A DNA stretch of 64,000 bases from Rhodospirillaceae bacterium LM-1 (GCA_902725215.1 CACUVI010000012.1:318501-382500); one strand, 5' to 3'; positions 17,062-26,672 are shown, numbered from the stretch's first letter. Made by a program: numbers and translations. The notes: generated by a model not told the origin, from the letters alone.

Positions 17062-19355
17062 GCAGGCACCGGCAGCTTGTCTTCGCGAACCGCTGGCGGC
17101 TTGGACTCGGGGTAGGCGAAGGTCAGTTTGTTTTCGGCCACCTCGATGCGCACGGTGCCGCCATTGGCTAGGCGTCCGAACAGCAATTCCTCGGCCAGCG
17201 GCTTCTTGATTTCTTCCTGGATAACCCGTCCCAAGGGGCGCGCGCCATACATGCGGTCGTAGCCCTTCTTGCACAGCCATTGGCGCGCCTCGTCGGACAG
17301 TTCAATCCCCACATGCCTGTCAGCCAGTTGGACTTCAAGTTGGATGATGAACTTGTCCACCACCAGGGCCACGATCTCGGGCGAGAGATGGGCAAAGCTG
17401 ATAGTGGCGTCCAGGCGGTTCCTGAATTCCGGCGTGAACAGGCGCTCGATGGCTTCCTTGTCGTCGCCTTCGCGGTTGGTGCGCTCGAAACCGATGGCGT
17501 TCTTGGCCATGTCGGCCGCGCCCGCATTGGTGGTCATGATCAGCACCACATTGCGAAAATCGACGTTCTTGCCGTTATGGTCGGTTAGTTTTCCGTGGTC
17601 CATGACCTGCAACAAGATGTTGAACAGGTCGGGATGCGCCTTTTCGATCTCGTCCAGCAGCAGCACCGAATGCGGATGCTGGTCGATGGCGTCGGTGAGC
17701 AAGCCGCCCTGGTCGAAGCCGACATAGCCCGGCGGCGCCCCGATCAGGCGCGACACCGAATGGCGCTCCATATATTCCGACATGTCGAAGCGTGTCAGTT
17801 CAATGCCCATGATTTTTGAAAGCTGGCGGGCCACTTCGGTCTTGCCGACCCCGGTGGGGCCAGCGAACAGATAGCTGCCGATGGGCTTTTCAGGCTCGCG
17901 CAGGCCCGCCCTGGCCAGCTTGATGGCCGAAGCCAAGGCTTCGATGGCCTTGTCCTGGCCGAAGACCAGGGTTTTCAGATCGCGTTCTAGATTCTTCAGC
18001 ACCTCGGCGTCGTTGGTGGAAACGCTTTTGGGGGGAATGCGGGCGATCTTGGCGACAACGCCCTCGATATCGGCCACGGTCACCGTTTTCCGCCGTTTGC
18101 TTTCGCTGAGCAGCATGCGGGCAGCGCCCACTTCGTCGATGACGTCGATGGCCTTGTCGGGCAGTTTGCGGTCATGGATGTATTTGGCCGACAATTCCAC
18201 GGCGGCGCGCAGCGCATCGGGCGTGTAGCGCACATTGTGGTGCTTCTCGTAATAGCTTTTGATGCCGGTCAGGATTTTGACCGTGTCCTCGACCGATGGT
18301 TCGTCAACGTCGATCTTCTGGAAGCGGCGCACCAGGGCGCGGTCCTTTTCGAAGTGATTGCGATATTCCTTGTAGGTGGTCGAGCCGATGCAGCGCAGCG
18401 TTCCCTGGGCTAGGGCGGGTTTCAGCAGATTCGAAGCATCCATCGAGCCGCCCGAGGTGGCGCCCGCGCCAATCACCGTATGAATTTCGTCGATGAACAG
18501 AATGGTGCCCTTGGTGGCCTCGATTTCGTTGATCACCGCCTTCATGCGCTCCTCGAAATCGCCGCGATAGCGGGTTCCGGCCAGCAAGGACCCCATATCC
18601 AGCGCATAGACGGTGGCGTTGCGCAGCACTTCGGGCACTTCGCTTTTCACGATGCGCCTAGCCAGGCCCTCGGCGATGGCGGTCTTGCCCACGCCCGGAT
18701 CGCCCACGTAAAGCGGGTTGTTCTTGGTGCGGCGGCACAAAATCTGGATGGTGCGCTCGATTTCGGCGTCTCTGCCGATCAAAGGATCGATACGCCCTTC
18801 CAGCGCCTTCTTGTTCAGATTGACGCAGTAATTGGCCAGCGCCTGCTCGCCCTTCTTCACCACTTTTTCGGGCGTGGCGTCTTCATCGGCGCCGCTGACC
18901 GGGCGCGAGGTCGATTGACCCGGCGCCTTGGCGATGCCGTGCGAAATGTAATTGACCGCGTCCAGACGGCTCATCTCCTGGCTTTGCAGGAACCAGACGG
19001 CGTGCGATTCGCGCTCCGAGAACATGGCGACCACGACGTTCGCACCCGTCACTTCCTCGCGGCCAGAACTTTGCACATGAATGGCGGCGCGCTGGATCAC
19101 GCGCTGGAAACCGGCGGTGGGCTTGGGGTCTTCTCCGTCGGGCGCATGCAGGCCTTGCAGCGTTTCTTCGATGAAGGTGCTCGTTTCGCGCTTCAAGCGC
19201 TCGACATCGACGCCGCAGGCCTTGAAGACGGCGATGGCGTCGGGGTCTTCGCACAGGGCCACCAGCAGATGTTCCAGCGTCACATATTCGTGCTGCGAGC
19301 CGGTGGCCAGCGCCAGCGCGCGGCGCAAGGTCAGTTCCAGATTGCGCCCCAGCAT
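17058..19355 (-). CDS. clpA: ATP-dependent Clp protease ATP-binding subunit ClpA
   Basis: A 765-residue class I Clp ATPase. The N-terminal Clp_N repeats (1-~145) begin [14 protein letters not shown]. The first AAA+ module has Walker A GDPGVGKT (about residue 217) and the second has GPTGVGKT (about 498); the DEIH and DEIE Walker B boxes are visible. The short linker between modules, with no ClpB-type coiled-coil middle domain, identifies ClpA. NAIGFE in the second module corresponds to the loop that docks on ClpP. ClpA unfolds substrates for ClpP. clpS lies 4 bp upstream on the same strand. clpP is not in the window. Confidence 0.97.
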   Translation of the reverse strand: MLGRNLELTLRRALALATGSQHEYVTLEHLLVALCEDPDAIAVFKACGVDVERLKRETSTFIEETLQGLHAPDGEDPKPTAGFQRVIQRAAIHVQSSGREEVTGANVVVAMFSERESHAVWFLQSQEMSRLDAVNYISHGIAKAPGQSTSRPVSGADEDATPEKVVKKGEQALANYCVNLNKKALEGRIDPLIGRDAEIERTIQILCRRTKNNPLYVGDPGVGKTAIAEGLARRIVKSEVPEVLRNATVYALDMGSLLAGTRYRGDFEERMKAVINEIEATKGTILFIDEIHTVIGAGATSGGSMDASNLLKPALAQGTLRCIGSTTYKEYRNHFEKDRALVRRFQKIDVDEPSVEDTVKILTGIKSYYEKHHNVRYTPDALRAAVELSAKYIHDRKLPDKAIDVIDEVGAARMLLSESKRRKTVTVADIEGVVAKIARIPPKSVSTNDAEVLKNLERDLKTLVFGQDKAIEALASAIKLARAGLREPEKPIGSYLFAGPTGVGKTEVARQLSKIMGIELTRFDMSEYMERHSVSRLIGAPPGYVGFDQGGLLTDAIDQHPHSVLLLDEIEKAHPDLFNILLQVMDHGKLTDHNGKNVDFRNVVLIMTTNAGAADMAKNAIGFERTNREGDDKEAIERLFTPEFRNRLDATISFAHLSPEIVALVVDKFIIQLEVQLADRHVGIELSDEARQWLCKKGYDRMYGARPLGRVIQEEIKKPLAEELLFGRLANGGTVRIEVAENKLTFAYPESKPPAVREDKLPVPA

Positions 19356-19359
19356 GGCT

Positions 19360-19683
19360 CTATTCCTTTTCTATGGTGCATTGCAAGGGATGCTGGCTTT
19401 GGCGGGCCAGATCCATCACCTGCGTCACCTTGGTTTCGGCGACTTCGTAAGTGTAGACGCCGCACAGCCCCACGCCCCGCATATGGACATGCATCATGAT
19501 GCGATTGGCTTCCTCGTGGCTTTTGCCGAAGAAACGCTCCAACACATGCACGACGAACTCCATCGGCGTGTAGTCGTCGTTCAGCATCAAGACCTTGTAC
19601 ATGGACGGCTTTTTGGTCTTGGGCCTCGTCTTGATGACCACCCCCGTGGCCGGTCCGTCGTCCGTGCGTTTGTCGCCGCTCAT
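19360..19683 (-). CDS. clpS: ClpS adaptor protein
   Basis: A 107-residue ClpS. The disordered N-terminus (to ~25) precedes the core: [17 protein letters not shown] contains the NDD/YTPM residues that form the N-degron pocket, followed by the [15 protein letters not shown] helix. ClpS delivers N-end-rule substrates to ClpA and blocks SsrA substrates. The start at 19683 (MSGDKR) is chosen over longer in-frame options because upstream residues do not resemble ClpS and would run into the divergent LysE gene. It is separated from clpA by 4 bp, so the two form an operon. Confidence 0.96.
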   Translation of the reverse strand: MSGDKRTDDGPATGVVIKTRPKTKKPSMYKVLMLNDDYTPMEFVVHVLERFFGKSHEEANRIMMHVHMRGVGLCGVYTYEVAETKVTQVMDLARQSQHPLQCTIEKE

Positions 19684-19716
19684 ACCCAACCTCAGCTTTC
19701 TTCTCTTTCCTCTATC

Positions 19717-19744
19717 ATATGGGCAGATTGCCGGGTGGGAAAAG
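19717..19744 (-). promoter_or_regulatory. Possible RpoH (sigma-32) promoter of clpS-clpA
   Basis: On the minus strand CTTT is followed after exactly 17 bases by CCCATAT, close to the alphaproteobacterial heat-shock pattern CTTG-N17-CCYTAT and to the better site in front of htpG. The last base of the -35 core is T instead of G. It ends 33 bp upstream of the clpS start codon. Confidence 0.4.
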
Positions 19745-19771
19745 GGCCATCCTTGTGATAGGAAGCCCGGG

Positions 19772-20401
19772 ATGGATTCATTTCTGTTTTTCAAGGGCCT
19801 GATCGTCGGTTTTGCCCTGGCCGCCCCGGTGGGGCCGGTGGGCGTTCTGTGCATCCGCAGATCGATGGCCGATGGGCGAATCGCCGCCTTTCTGGCCAGC
19901 CTGGGAGCCGCCCTGGCCGATACCAGTTTCGGCCTGATGGGGGCCATGGGCATGGGGCTTGTCTCGGGCTTTTTGCAAAGCCACGAGGCGATTCTGGCCC
20001 TTCTGGGCGGGCTGTTTCTACTGGGCCTTGGGGGCTACACTTGGCGCTCGCCGGTAAAAATGGACCCGGTGCCGCTGACTCCCCTGGGATTTCTGAAGGA
20101 TTTTACCGGCACCTTTCTGGTGGCGATCGCCAATCCGGCCACGGTGGCGGGTACGGTGGGGGCCTTCGCGGCCCTTGGCCTAGCCGGGCTTGAGGGCGAC
20201 GGTCAGGCGGTCGGCCTGCTGGTGGCGGGCGTGTTTTTTGGCTCGGCCCTGTGGTGGTTCACCCTGGCCAGCCTAGCCGCAGCGACCAAGGGCAAACTGC
20301 CCGAAAGCTGGATTTCGCGCATCAACCATGTTTCGGGCATCCTTCTGGCGTTGTTCGGTCTGGGCGTTCTGGGCCATTTGGTGTTAAAAGCGCTGTCATG
20401 A
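19772..20401 (+). CDS. LysE/RhtB family exporter
   Basis: A 209-residue protein with about six membrane segments. The N-terminal helix [22 protein letters not shown] carries the LysE signature (PVGPVG), and [17 protein letters not shown] forms the second helix pair. [18 protein letters not shown] near residue 115 is the NP-containing fifth-helix motif of the family. Family members export amino acids or related small metabolites; the substrate is unknown. The ATG at 19772 is preferred because further upstream the frame overlaps clpS. The stop overlaps the start of the next gene (ATGA), so export and the oxidoreductase may share a metabolite. Confidence 0.85.
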   Translation: MDSFLFFKGLIVGFALAAPVGPVGVLCIRRSMADGRIAAFLASLGAALADTSFGLMGAMGMGLVSGFLQSHEAILALLGGLFLLGLGGYTWRSPVKMDPVPLTPLGFLKDFTGTFLVAIANPATVAGTVGAFAALGLAGLEGDGQAVGLLVAGVFFGSALWWFTLASLAAATKGKLPESWISRINHVSGILLALFGLGVLGHLVLKALS

Positions 20402-22536
20402 AGCAAGTCATCCAAAGCGCCCGCACGGGCAAACTGTCTCTTAAAGACGTTCCGGCCCCCAGGGCGCGGGCAGGGCACCTGCTGGTGCGCGTTCAGGCAT
20501 CCCTGATCTCGGCGGGCACCGAGCGCATGGTGGTCGATTTCGCCAAGAAAAGTCTGGCGGGCAAGGCCAAGGAACGCCCCGATCTCGTCAAGAAGGTGTT
20601 GGACAAGGCCAAGCGCGATGGCGTTGGCGCCACCTTGAAGGCGGTGATGGCGCGGCTCGACGAACCTTTGCCGCTGGGCTATTCGGCCGCCGGGATCGTG
20701 GAAGAGGTGGGTGCTGGTCTGGAAAGCCGTTTTCAGGTGGGGCAGAAAGTGGCGATGTGCGGGGCGGGCATCGCCAATCACGCCGAGTTCGATCTGGTGC
20801 CCGGCAATCTGGCCGCAAGCGTGCCCGATTCGGTGCCCTTCGATCAGGCCTGCTACGGCACGGTCGCGGCCATCGCCCTTCAAGGCATGCGCAATCTTTC
20901 CCCGCAATTGGGCGATGTGGTGGCGGTGCTGGGCGTGGGGCTGATCGGCCAGTTGGCCGTGCGGCTTTTGAAATTGTCGGGCTGCCGCGTGCTGGCGCTT
21001 GACCACAACCCATCCCGCCTGGAACTGGCCCGCCGCATGGGCGCCGATGCAGTCTGGAATCTGGCCGAAGATGGACTGGACGCCACGGTGGCGGCCCTTT
21101 CCTCGGGCCTTGGCTGCGACGGAATCTTGATCTGTGCGGCCACCGATTCCAGCGAACCGTTTCAGGTGGCGGCGCAAATTGCCCGTGATCGTGCAAAGGT
21201 GGTGCTGGTGGGCAAGACGGGCACCGAATTCCCCTTTGCCGACTATATGAAAAAGGAATTGTCGGTCACGGTGTCGCGATCCTATGGGCCGGGGCGTTAT
21301 GACGAAGCCTATGAGGGCCGCAACATGGCCTATCCCGAAGGTTTCGTGCGCTGGACCGAAACCGCCAACCTTGCCGAATGCGTGCGCTTGATGGCGCATG
21401 GGCTGGATGTCGGCCTGCTGACCACGCATCATTTCCCGCTGGAGCGCGCCGAAGACGCCTATGCGATGGTGATGAGCGGGGCGGAACCCTATTTGGGCAT
21501 CGTCCTCGATTATCCAAAAGCGGCGGCGCAGGAAACCAGCTTGCCCAAATCGTTCCCCGCCCCCAAGGCGGTTGGCGGCAAGTGCGTGCTGGGCGTGATT
21601 GGGGCTGGCAGTTTTGCCCGCACGGTGCTGCTGCCCGAATTCAAGAAGCGGGCGGATGTGCAAATGCGCGCCATCGCCACCCAGCGCGGCATGACGGCGG
21701 AACATGCGAAGACCCTGTTCGGTTTCGACGTCTGCACCACCAACAGCGCCGACTTGTTGGCTGATCCCGCCATCAACGCCGTGCTGATCGCCACGCGCCA
21801 TGCCAGTCATGCCGATCTGGTAATCGCCGCCCTGCAGGCGGGCAAGCATGTGCTGGTCGAAAAACCGCTGGCGGTGACGATAGAGCAACTGGCCCTTGTC
21901 GCGGCAGCCAGGGCGGCCTCGAACGCATTCTTGATGGTGGGCTTCAATCGCCGTTTTGCCCCCTTGGCCCAGAAGATGAAAGCAGAACTGGCGACCCATC
22001 AAGGTCCCAAGAATTTAACCATCCGCGTCAATGCGGGCGCGCTTCCCCGAGAAAGCTGGTTGAACGTGGCCGACGAAGGGCAAGGGCGCATCGTGGGCGA
22101 GGGCTGTCATTTCGTCGATCTGGCGCGCGCCCTGGTGGGATCGCCGATCGTGAGCGTGCAGGCGCAAGGATCAAGCCAGGGAGCCGATGAATTGGCCGCC
22201 ACGCTTTCCTTTGCCGATGGCAGTCTGGCCTCGTTCAGCTATACCGCCCAGGGCGATTCCGCCTATTCGAAAGAGCGTTTCGAGGGGTTCGCGGGCGGCA
22301 TGGCGGTCTGCCTGGACAATTTCCTGTCGCTTTCCATCACCAAGGGCGGGCGCACGAAAACAACGAAGACGATGGGCCAGGACAAGGGCCATAACAGAGA
22401 GATCGAACTGTTCGCCAAAGCGGTGATCGCGGGCGGCAAGGCCCCGGTGGACGAGGCCGAAACCTTCGAAACCAGCCTCGCCACCCTGGCGTTGGTGGAG
22501 AGTTTACGGACGGGATTGAAGATAGAGGTGGGGTAA
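20398..22536 (+). CDS. Two-domain oxidoreductase (zinc-type ADH fused to Gfo/Idh/MocA)
   Basis: This 712-residue protein joins two NAD(P)-dependent folds. Residues 1-~370 resemble a medium-chain alcohol dehydrogenase (LGYSAAGIVEEVGAG; Rossmann motif AVLGVGLIGQLAV near 178). From ~398, GVIGAGSFARTVLLPEF opens a Gfo/Idh/MocA domain with the typical EKPLAV stretch and a C-terminal substrate domain. Such fusions are found in surface-polysaccharide and amino-sugar clusters, often next to heparinase-like genes, but here the neighbours are a LysE-type exporter and an AT-rich island. It overlaps the exporter by 4 bp. The substrate is unknown. Confidence 0.82.
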   Translation: MKQVIQSARTGKLSLKDVPAPRARAGHLLVRVQASLISAGTERMVVDFAKKSLAGKAKERPDLVKKVLDKAKRDGVGATLKAVMARLDEPLPLGYSAAGIVEEVGAGLESRFQVGQKVAMCGAGIANHAEFDLVPGNLAASVPDSVPFDQACYGTVAAIALQGMRNLSPQLGDVVAVLGVGLIGQLAVRLLKLSGCRVLALDHNPSRLELARRMGADAVWNLAEDGLDATVAALSSGLGCDGILICAATDSSEPFQVAAQIARDRAKVVLVGKTGTEFPFADYMKKELSVTVSRSYGPGRYDEAYEGRNMAYPEGFVRWTETANLAECVRLMAHGLDVGLLTTHHFPLERAEDAYAMVMSGAEPYLGIVLDYPKAAAQETSLPKSFPAPKAVGGKCVLGVIGAGSFARTVLLPEFKKRADVQMRAIATQRGMTAEHAKTLFGFDVCTTNSADLLADPAINAVLIATRHASHADLVIAALQAGKHVLVEKPLAVTIEQLALVAAARAASNAFLMVGFNRRFAPLAQKMKAELATHQGPKNLTIRVNAGALPRESWLNVADEGQGRIVGEGCHFVDLARALVGSPIVSVQAQGSSQGADELAATLSFADGSLASFSYTAQGDSAYSKERFEGFAGGMAVCLDNFLSLSITKGGRTKTTKTMGQDKGHNREIELFAKAVIAGGKAPVDEAETFETSLATLALVESLRTGLKIEVG

Positions 22537-22630
22537 TATTTAGCAGCTCTATTGTGGTTTCGCCCCAAAGATGCGAGCGCCCCTCCTGGACCCATGAATT
22601 ATCATGTGAAATCAATGAGCTAGTGCCGAC

Positions 22631-23290
22631 TTGAAGAATTCTTCGTCGGTCCTATACTCTCTTTTGGCGGTGTCTATTGACGAATATTCAGCCCTAATAA
22701 AATATGACGTGAGGCGTTTGTTGACTTCTAACGCAACTTTACCACATATATTGCCAGAGGATCGTAAGAGGCTATTAGTCCAGCGCCTTCCTCTAAGAGA
22801 CAGTACGGTTGAAACTCGCCATTTGTATGTCACGTCTGAAATTAGTCATGCCTTGGATGGAGATGTTTCTGGCTTTCCATGGGCAATGGCGGATGTGTTG
22901 ATCGGTCGCTTTTGTGCGGGCTGGTCCGTAAAGGTTGCCTTAACCTCCGTAAGAAACGGAGTTTTTATTAAGCGAGGGCGTGATGGTTGGCCTGAGCTTG
23001 AACGTCTGGATGAAGTTGACGAGGTTTGGGTCATTTGTGTTCGTAAGCCTAAACCTGGGTGGCGAATTCTTGGGCGGTTCTTGAGACAAGATTGTTTCGT
23101 TGGTCTGGTGTTGGGTGACGCTCATGATCTTCATAAGCCAGGAGGCGCGTACAAGAAGGCCGCCCAGAAGGTGATTGAAGAATGGGAAAATGTTTTCGGC
23201 ACGCAGGTGCCACTCAAGGGAACGGAAATATCGGATTATCTGAGTGGAGTTTGGAAAGATGTCAACGAAACAGAATTCGAAAGCCGTTGA
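22631..23290 (+). CDS. Unrecognised protein of AT-rich island, gene 1
   Basis: A 219-residue protein I do not recognise. It starts at a TTG (22631) with no clear ribosome binding site; internal starts are possible. The middle part contains EVWVICVRKPKPGWRILGRF and an aromatic, basic pattern; no membrane segment or signal peptide is evident. The reading frame overlaps the downstream HTH gene by 32 bp, an arrangement common in toxin-antitoxin or regulator-partner pairs. Base composition is clearly more AT-rich than the flanking genes, with codons such as AAT, TTA and ATA that are rare elsewhere in the window, which points to horizontal transfer. A toxin role is a guess from context only. Confidence 0.6.
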   Translation: MKNSSSVLYSLLAVSIDEYSALIKYDVRRLLTSNATLPHILPEDRKRLLVQRLPLRDSTVETRHLYVTSEISHALDGDVSGFPWAMADVLIGRFCAGWSVKVALTSVRNGVFIKRGRDGWPELERLDEVDEVWVICVRKPKPGWRILGRFLRQDCFVGLVLGDAHDLHKPGGAYKKAAQKVIEEWENVFGTQVPLKGTEISDYLSGVWKDVNETEFESR

Positions 23291-23723
23291 TCGTCTGCGG
23301 TCCTATGACCGTGGAATGCTCCGCTCCGCGTTTGTTAGTCTGTTCTGGGCTATCATTTCTGATCGAAAGAAGCACGGTAATCTTAGGATTCAGGACATTG
23401 CAGATCAGCTTGGCGTTGATAAGTCCGTTGTATCGCGTTGGTTTAATACTCAACCAAACTGGCAAATCGATACTATTGCTGATTTGGCAAATGTTCTGGG
23501 TGTTGAGGTGTTTGTCTCAGCTCGTGATCGTCATATGCCAGGGGTTAGCTATACACCCCAAGGGGCGTCTGCGTCGGTAGTTAATAGGATGCATTCAGAT
23601 GTCATAACATCGGGAACTTCATCTTCGTTCACCCCTTTTCTGCTCATAGCAGAGGGAAAATCACTACCTTGTCAGTCAAAGGTCGAGCTTCTAAAGGTTC
23701 CAAATGCCGTCCAAAAATTCTGA
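23259..23723 (+). CDS. XRE-like helix-turn-helix protein of AT-rich island
   Basis: A 154-residue protein. The HTH sits at about residues 45-75: IQDIADQLGVDKSVVSRWFN, followed by IADLANVLGVEVFV, the usual Cro/C1-type continuation. The N-terminal 40 residues are helical and the C-terminal half shows no recognisable domain. The ATG at 23259 lies in a GAGTGGAG/GGAAAG context inside the end of the upstream gene; the 3' end overlaps the next gene by 20 bp. The three genes therefore form one compact, overlapping transcription unit. It may regulate the island or act as the antitoxin of a pair; neither is shown. Confidence 0.7.
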   Translation: MSTKQNSKAVDRLRSYDRGMLRSAFVSLFWAIISDRKKHGNLRIQDIADQLGVDKSVVSRWFNTQPNWQIDTIADLANVLGVEVFVSARDRHMPGVSYTPQGASASVVNRMHSDVITSGTSSSFTPFLLIAEGKSLPCQSKVELLKVPNAVQKF

Positions 23724-24222
23724 GCCTAAGATATTCGGATTCACAGTGTTTTGTGATGACATCAGAACCGAGGCTGATGGCAAAATTAGCTATATTGGCT
23801 CTTATCCAAGTGACATGATAATTCATGGAGAATTTCCGGCCATTCTTCCAAAATTTGGATTCGGGATTAAGTTGCTAATCCGAACGGACGTTGCTTCTAA
23901 AATTAAATCAAACGTACCTATCAAAATTTTGATGCCTGGGGAGGATATAACGAGTTCATCAATTAGCTTTGAATTTCCTTCTGAAGAGCTAATGAGTCAG
24001 GCTAATAAGTCCTCTCCTGTTAGTGCCAAAGAATCGGGTAATGACTCTCATCCCTACTTTCAGGTCAATGCAAATTTGATTGTGAACTCTCTTAGCTTTA
24101 AACAGGCGGGCAGAGTTTGCGTTCGAGCAGTTTTTGGGAATGAGGTGGTTAAATTGGGTTCTCTTGGTGTTCAGAAAGCCCCAACCGGAGTTCCTGAATC
24201 CGGGGACGCTGTGCAAACGTAG
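23704..24222 (+). CDS. DUF6941-like unknown protein of AT-rich island
   Basis: A 172-residue soluble protein. The N-terminal pattern FGFTVFCDDIRTEADGKISYIGSY recalls the DUF6941 family (CDDxRxExxGKxSLIGxY), a small bacterial family of unknown function; this assignment is from memory of the pattern and uncertain. A Ser-rich variable stretch lies near residues 85-115. The start overlaps the HTH gene by 20 bp. The gene is AT-rich like its two upstream neighbours and is followed at once by a normal GC-rich gene on the opposite strand, giving a sharp right border for the island near 24225. Confidence 0.6.
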   Translation: MPSKNSEPKIFGFTVFCDDIRTEADGKISYIGSYPSDMIIHGEFPAILPKFGFGIKLLIRTDVASKIKSNVPIKILMPGEDITSSSISFEFPSEELMSQANKSSPVSAKESGNDSHPYFQVNANLIVNSLSFKQAGRVCVRAVFGNEVVKLGSLGVQKAPTGVPESGDAVQT

Positions 24223-24227
24223 AATAC

Positions 24228-24710
24228 TTACCCCGCCTCTTCCTCCATATCGGATAGCTTCTTTTCCATGTCGCGTTTCAGGCGCTTGATCTTGCGGTCC
24301 AGGCTTTCGATGGCGGCGAGGTCCGCCACACGCGACTCGGCCAGATGCTGGGCCACGGCGCGCCGGATGATCCATTCCAGCAAAATGGCGCCCAGGATCA
24401 GCCCGGCGGCTCCGGCGATCATGGCGGCGGCGGCGCCGTAGGCCTTGTCAACGAAGATGGTCATGGCCCAGAAACCCACGGTGACCAAGCAGGCCGACAC
24501 CACGGCCGCCATGCGCCGTCGCACCCGTTCGATCTCGAAGCGGCCCTTCTTGTGGGCGCGGATGGCGTCGGCGATTTCCTTACGGGCCATTTGTTGCCAG
24601 GAAGAGAAGTTCAAGCCCTTCGGTCCGCGCTGTTCGCGGATGAATTTTTCCAACTGGCGCACCACGATGTCGGCGTGCTGATCGGGGGTGGGCAGGTGCT
24701 TCTCGGTCAT
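24228..24710 (-). CDS. Small membrane protein with C-terminal coiled coil, unknown
   Basis: A 160-residue protein of no family I recognise. Residues 1-65 are soluble and charged, two hydrophobic segments follow (about 67-86 and 92-112), and the last 40 residues are highly charged with a heptad-like pattern (IESLDRKIKRLKRDMEKKL), probably a coiled coil. Composition is GC-rich and normal for the genome. It is transcribed away from htpG with 93 bp between start codons, so the htpG heat-shock promoter region also faces this gene. Confidence 0.65.
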   Translation of the reverse strand: MTEKHLPTPDQHADIVVRQLEKFIREQRGPKGLNFSSWQQMARKEIADAIRAHKKGRFEIERVRRRMAAVVSACLVTVGFWAMTIFVDKAYGAAAAMIAGAAGLILGAILLEWIIRRAVAQHLAESRVADLAAIESLDRKIKRLKRDMEKKLSDMEEEAG

Positions 24711-24736
24711 GGGTGCCGGATGGCTATGGGTTGGGG

Positions 24737-24765
24737 CTTGCGTCAGGCCACTTTCTGCCCCATAT
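24737..24765 (+). promoter_or_regulatory. RpoH (sigma-32) heat-shock promoter of htpG
   Basis: CTTG (24737-24740) is separated by 17 bases from CCCCATAT (24758-24765). This matches both the E. coli sigma-32 -10 box and the alphaproteobacterial CTTG-N17 pattern. The element ends 38 bp before the htpG start codon, leaving a short leader, and htpG is a classical heat-shock gene. Confidence 0.75.
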
Positions 24766-24803
24766 GGGGACCGGTTTCAAGGATATGAGAAGGATATTGC
24801 CCC

Positions 24804-26672
24804 ATGAGCGCCGCTGCTGAAACGCTTTCCTTCCAGGCCGAGGTCGGCAAACTGCTCGATATCGTTGCCCATGCGCTGTACAGCAACAAGGAAATCTTCC
24901 TGCGGGAACTGGTTTCCAACGCCTCGGACGCCTGCGACAAATTGCGTCTCGAAGGCCTGACCGACCCCAGACTGCTGGAAGGCGGGGCCGAGTTTCGCAT
25001 CACGCTTAAGCCCGACAAAGAAGCGCGCACGCTGACCATCTCGGACAACGGCATCGGCATGAACCGCGCCGATTTGGTGGCCAATCTGGGCACCATCGCC
25101 AAGTCGGGCACCGCCGAGTTCCTAAGCCGCCTGTCGGGTGACGCCAAGAAGGATGCCGGTCTGATCGGTCAGTTCGGCGTCGGCTTCTACTCTTCTTATA
25201 TGGTGGCGGGGAAAGTGTCGGTGGACAGCCGTAGGGCTGGCGAGGTCGAGGGCTGGCGCTGGATTTCGGACGGGCAGGGCAGCTTCACGGTGGAAGCCAT
25301 CGATCTGCCCGCCCGCGGAACCGCCATCACTTTATATATACGCGACGGCGAGGACGAGTTCCTGGACCCCCATCGTCTGCGCCATATCGTCAAAACCTAT
25401 TCCGACCATATCGCCGTGCCGGTGGTGTTGGATCACGAGGGCAAGGAAGAGACCTTGAACTCGGCCTCGGCCCTGTGGACGCGCTCGAAGAACGAGATCA
25501 GCAAGGAACAATATAAAGAATTCTACCATCATGTCGGCCACGCCTTCGACGAGCCTTGGATGACCATCCATTACCGGGCTGAAGGCGCTTTGGAATATAC
25601 CGGCCTGCTGTTCGTTCCCACCATGAAACCCTTCGACCTGTTCAACCCCGAGCGCAAAAGCAAAGTGAAGCTGTATGTGAAGCGGGTCTTCATCACCGAC
25701 GACGGGCACGAGTTGCTGCCCTCGTGGCTGCGCTTCCTGAAGGGCGTGGTGGATAGTTCCGACCTGCCCTTGAACATCAGCCGCGAGATGCTGCAGCACA
25801 ATCCTGTGCTGGCCAAGATGCGTTCGGGCTTGGTGAAGCGGGTGTTGACCGAATTGAAAAAGCGGGCCGAGGAAGAACCCGAGCAGTATCTGGCCTTCTG
25901 GTCCAATTTCGGCGCCGTGCTGAAGGAAGGGCTGTACGAGGAACCCGAGCGCAGGGACGAGATGCTGGATCTGATGCGCTTCCCGGCAACCGGAGAAGAC
26001 GGGGTGATCAGCCTGGCCCGTTATGTCGAGACCATGCAGGAAGGCCAGGAAGCCATCTATACGCTGACCGGCGACAGCGTCGAAGCCTTGAAGAAAAGCC
26101 CGCTGATCGAGGGCTTCGCCGCCAGGGGCATCAAGGTGCTGTTGCTGACCGATCCGGTCGATGAGTTCTGGGTTCGCGGGGTCCATGATTATCAGGGCAA
26201 GCCCTTCAAGTCGGTGGGCGAGGCGGGAGCCGATCTGTCGAAGCTGGCCACCAAGGACAAGCAAGACAAGCCGGATGAAGAAAACAAGGAAGGCGAAGGC
26301 CAGCTTGAAAAGCTGCTGGGCGTCATGAAAAGCGTGCTGGGCGAAGCGGTGAAGGATGTTCGGCGTTCGGATCGGCTGACCGAAAGCGCTGTCTGTCTGG
26401 TCGCCGCCGAGGGCGAGATGAGCCTGCATATGGAGCGCATGCTCAAGGCCCATAAGCAGATGGACATGGCGCCCGCCCGCGTCCTTGAGGTCAATCCCTC
26501 GCATCCGGTAATCTTGCGTCTGGCCGGACAAGCGCAAGAAGAGGGCGCCGTCGAAAGGCTTGGCGCCCGCATTCGCCTGCTTTTGGATCAGGCCCGCATC
26601 GTGGAAGGCGATCCGCTTCCCGATCCGCACGACTTCGCCAAGCGCTTGGCGGCGGTGATGCTGGAAGGGTGA
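24804..26672 (+). CDS. htpG: Molecular chaperone HtpG (Hsp90)
   Basis: A 622-residue Hsp90, close to the E. coli length (624). The Bergerat ATPase motifs are present: NASDACDKLR near residue 38, DNGIGM near 80 and GQFGVGFYSSYMV near 121. The middle domain has the NISREMLQ segment that supplies the catalytic Arg region, and the C-terminal third begins with LLTDPVDEFWV and contains a charged linker (KDKQDKPDEENKEGEGQ). HtpG is a cytosolic ATP-dependent chaperone of the heat-shock response, in agreement with the sigma-32-like promoter directly upstream. Confidence 0.97.
   Translation: MSAAAETLSFQAEVGKLLDIVAHALYSNKEIFLRELVSNASDACDKLRLEGLTDPRLLEGGAEFRITLKPDKEARTLTISDNGIGMNRADLVANLGTIAKSGTAEFLSRLSGDAKKDAGLIGQFGVGFYSSYMVAGKVSVDSRRAGEVEGWRWISDGQGSFTVEAIDLPARGTAITLYIRDGEDEFLDPHRLRHIVKTYSDHIAVPVVLDHEGKEETLNSASALWTRSKNEISKEQYKEFYHHVGHAFDEPWMTIHYRAEGALEYTGLLFVPTMKPFDLFNPERKSKVKLYVKRVFITDDGHELLPSWLRFLKGVVDSSDLPLNISREMLQHNPVLAKMRSGLVKRVLTELKKRAEEEPEQYLAFWSNFGAVLKEGLYEEPERRDEMLDLMRFPATGEDGVISLARYVETMQEGQEAIYTLTGDSVEALKKSPLIEGFAARGIKVLLLTDPVDEFWVRGVHDYQGKPFKSVGEAGADLSKLATKDKQDKPDEENKEGEGQLEKLLGVMKSVLGEAVKDVRRSDRLTESAVCLVAAEGEMSLHMERMLKAHKQMDMAPARVLEVNPSHPVILRLAGQAQEEGAVERLGARIRLLLDQARIVEGDPLPDPHDFAKRLAAVMLEG

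Noticed and set aside
20203-22002. 599-codon minus-strand open frame opposite the oxidoreductase
   Set aside because: High-GC antisense open frame; composition (His, Arg, Gln rich) is that of a shadow and the sense gene is well supported.
25332-26630. 432-codon minus-strand frame opposite htpG
   Set aside because: Antisense shadow of a highly conserved gene; no independent start signal or family pattern.
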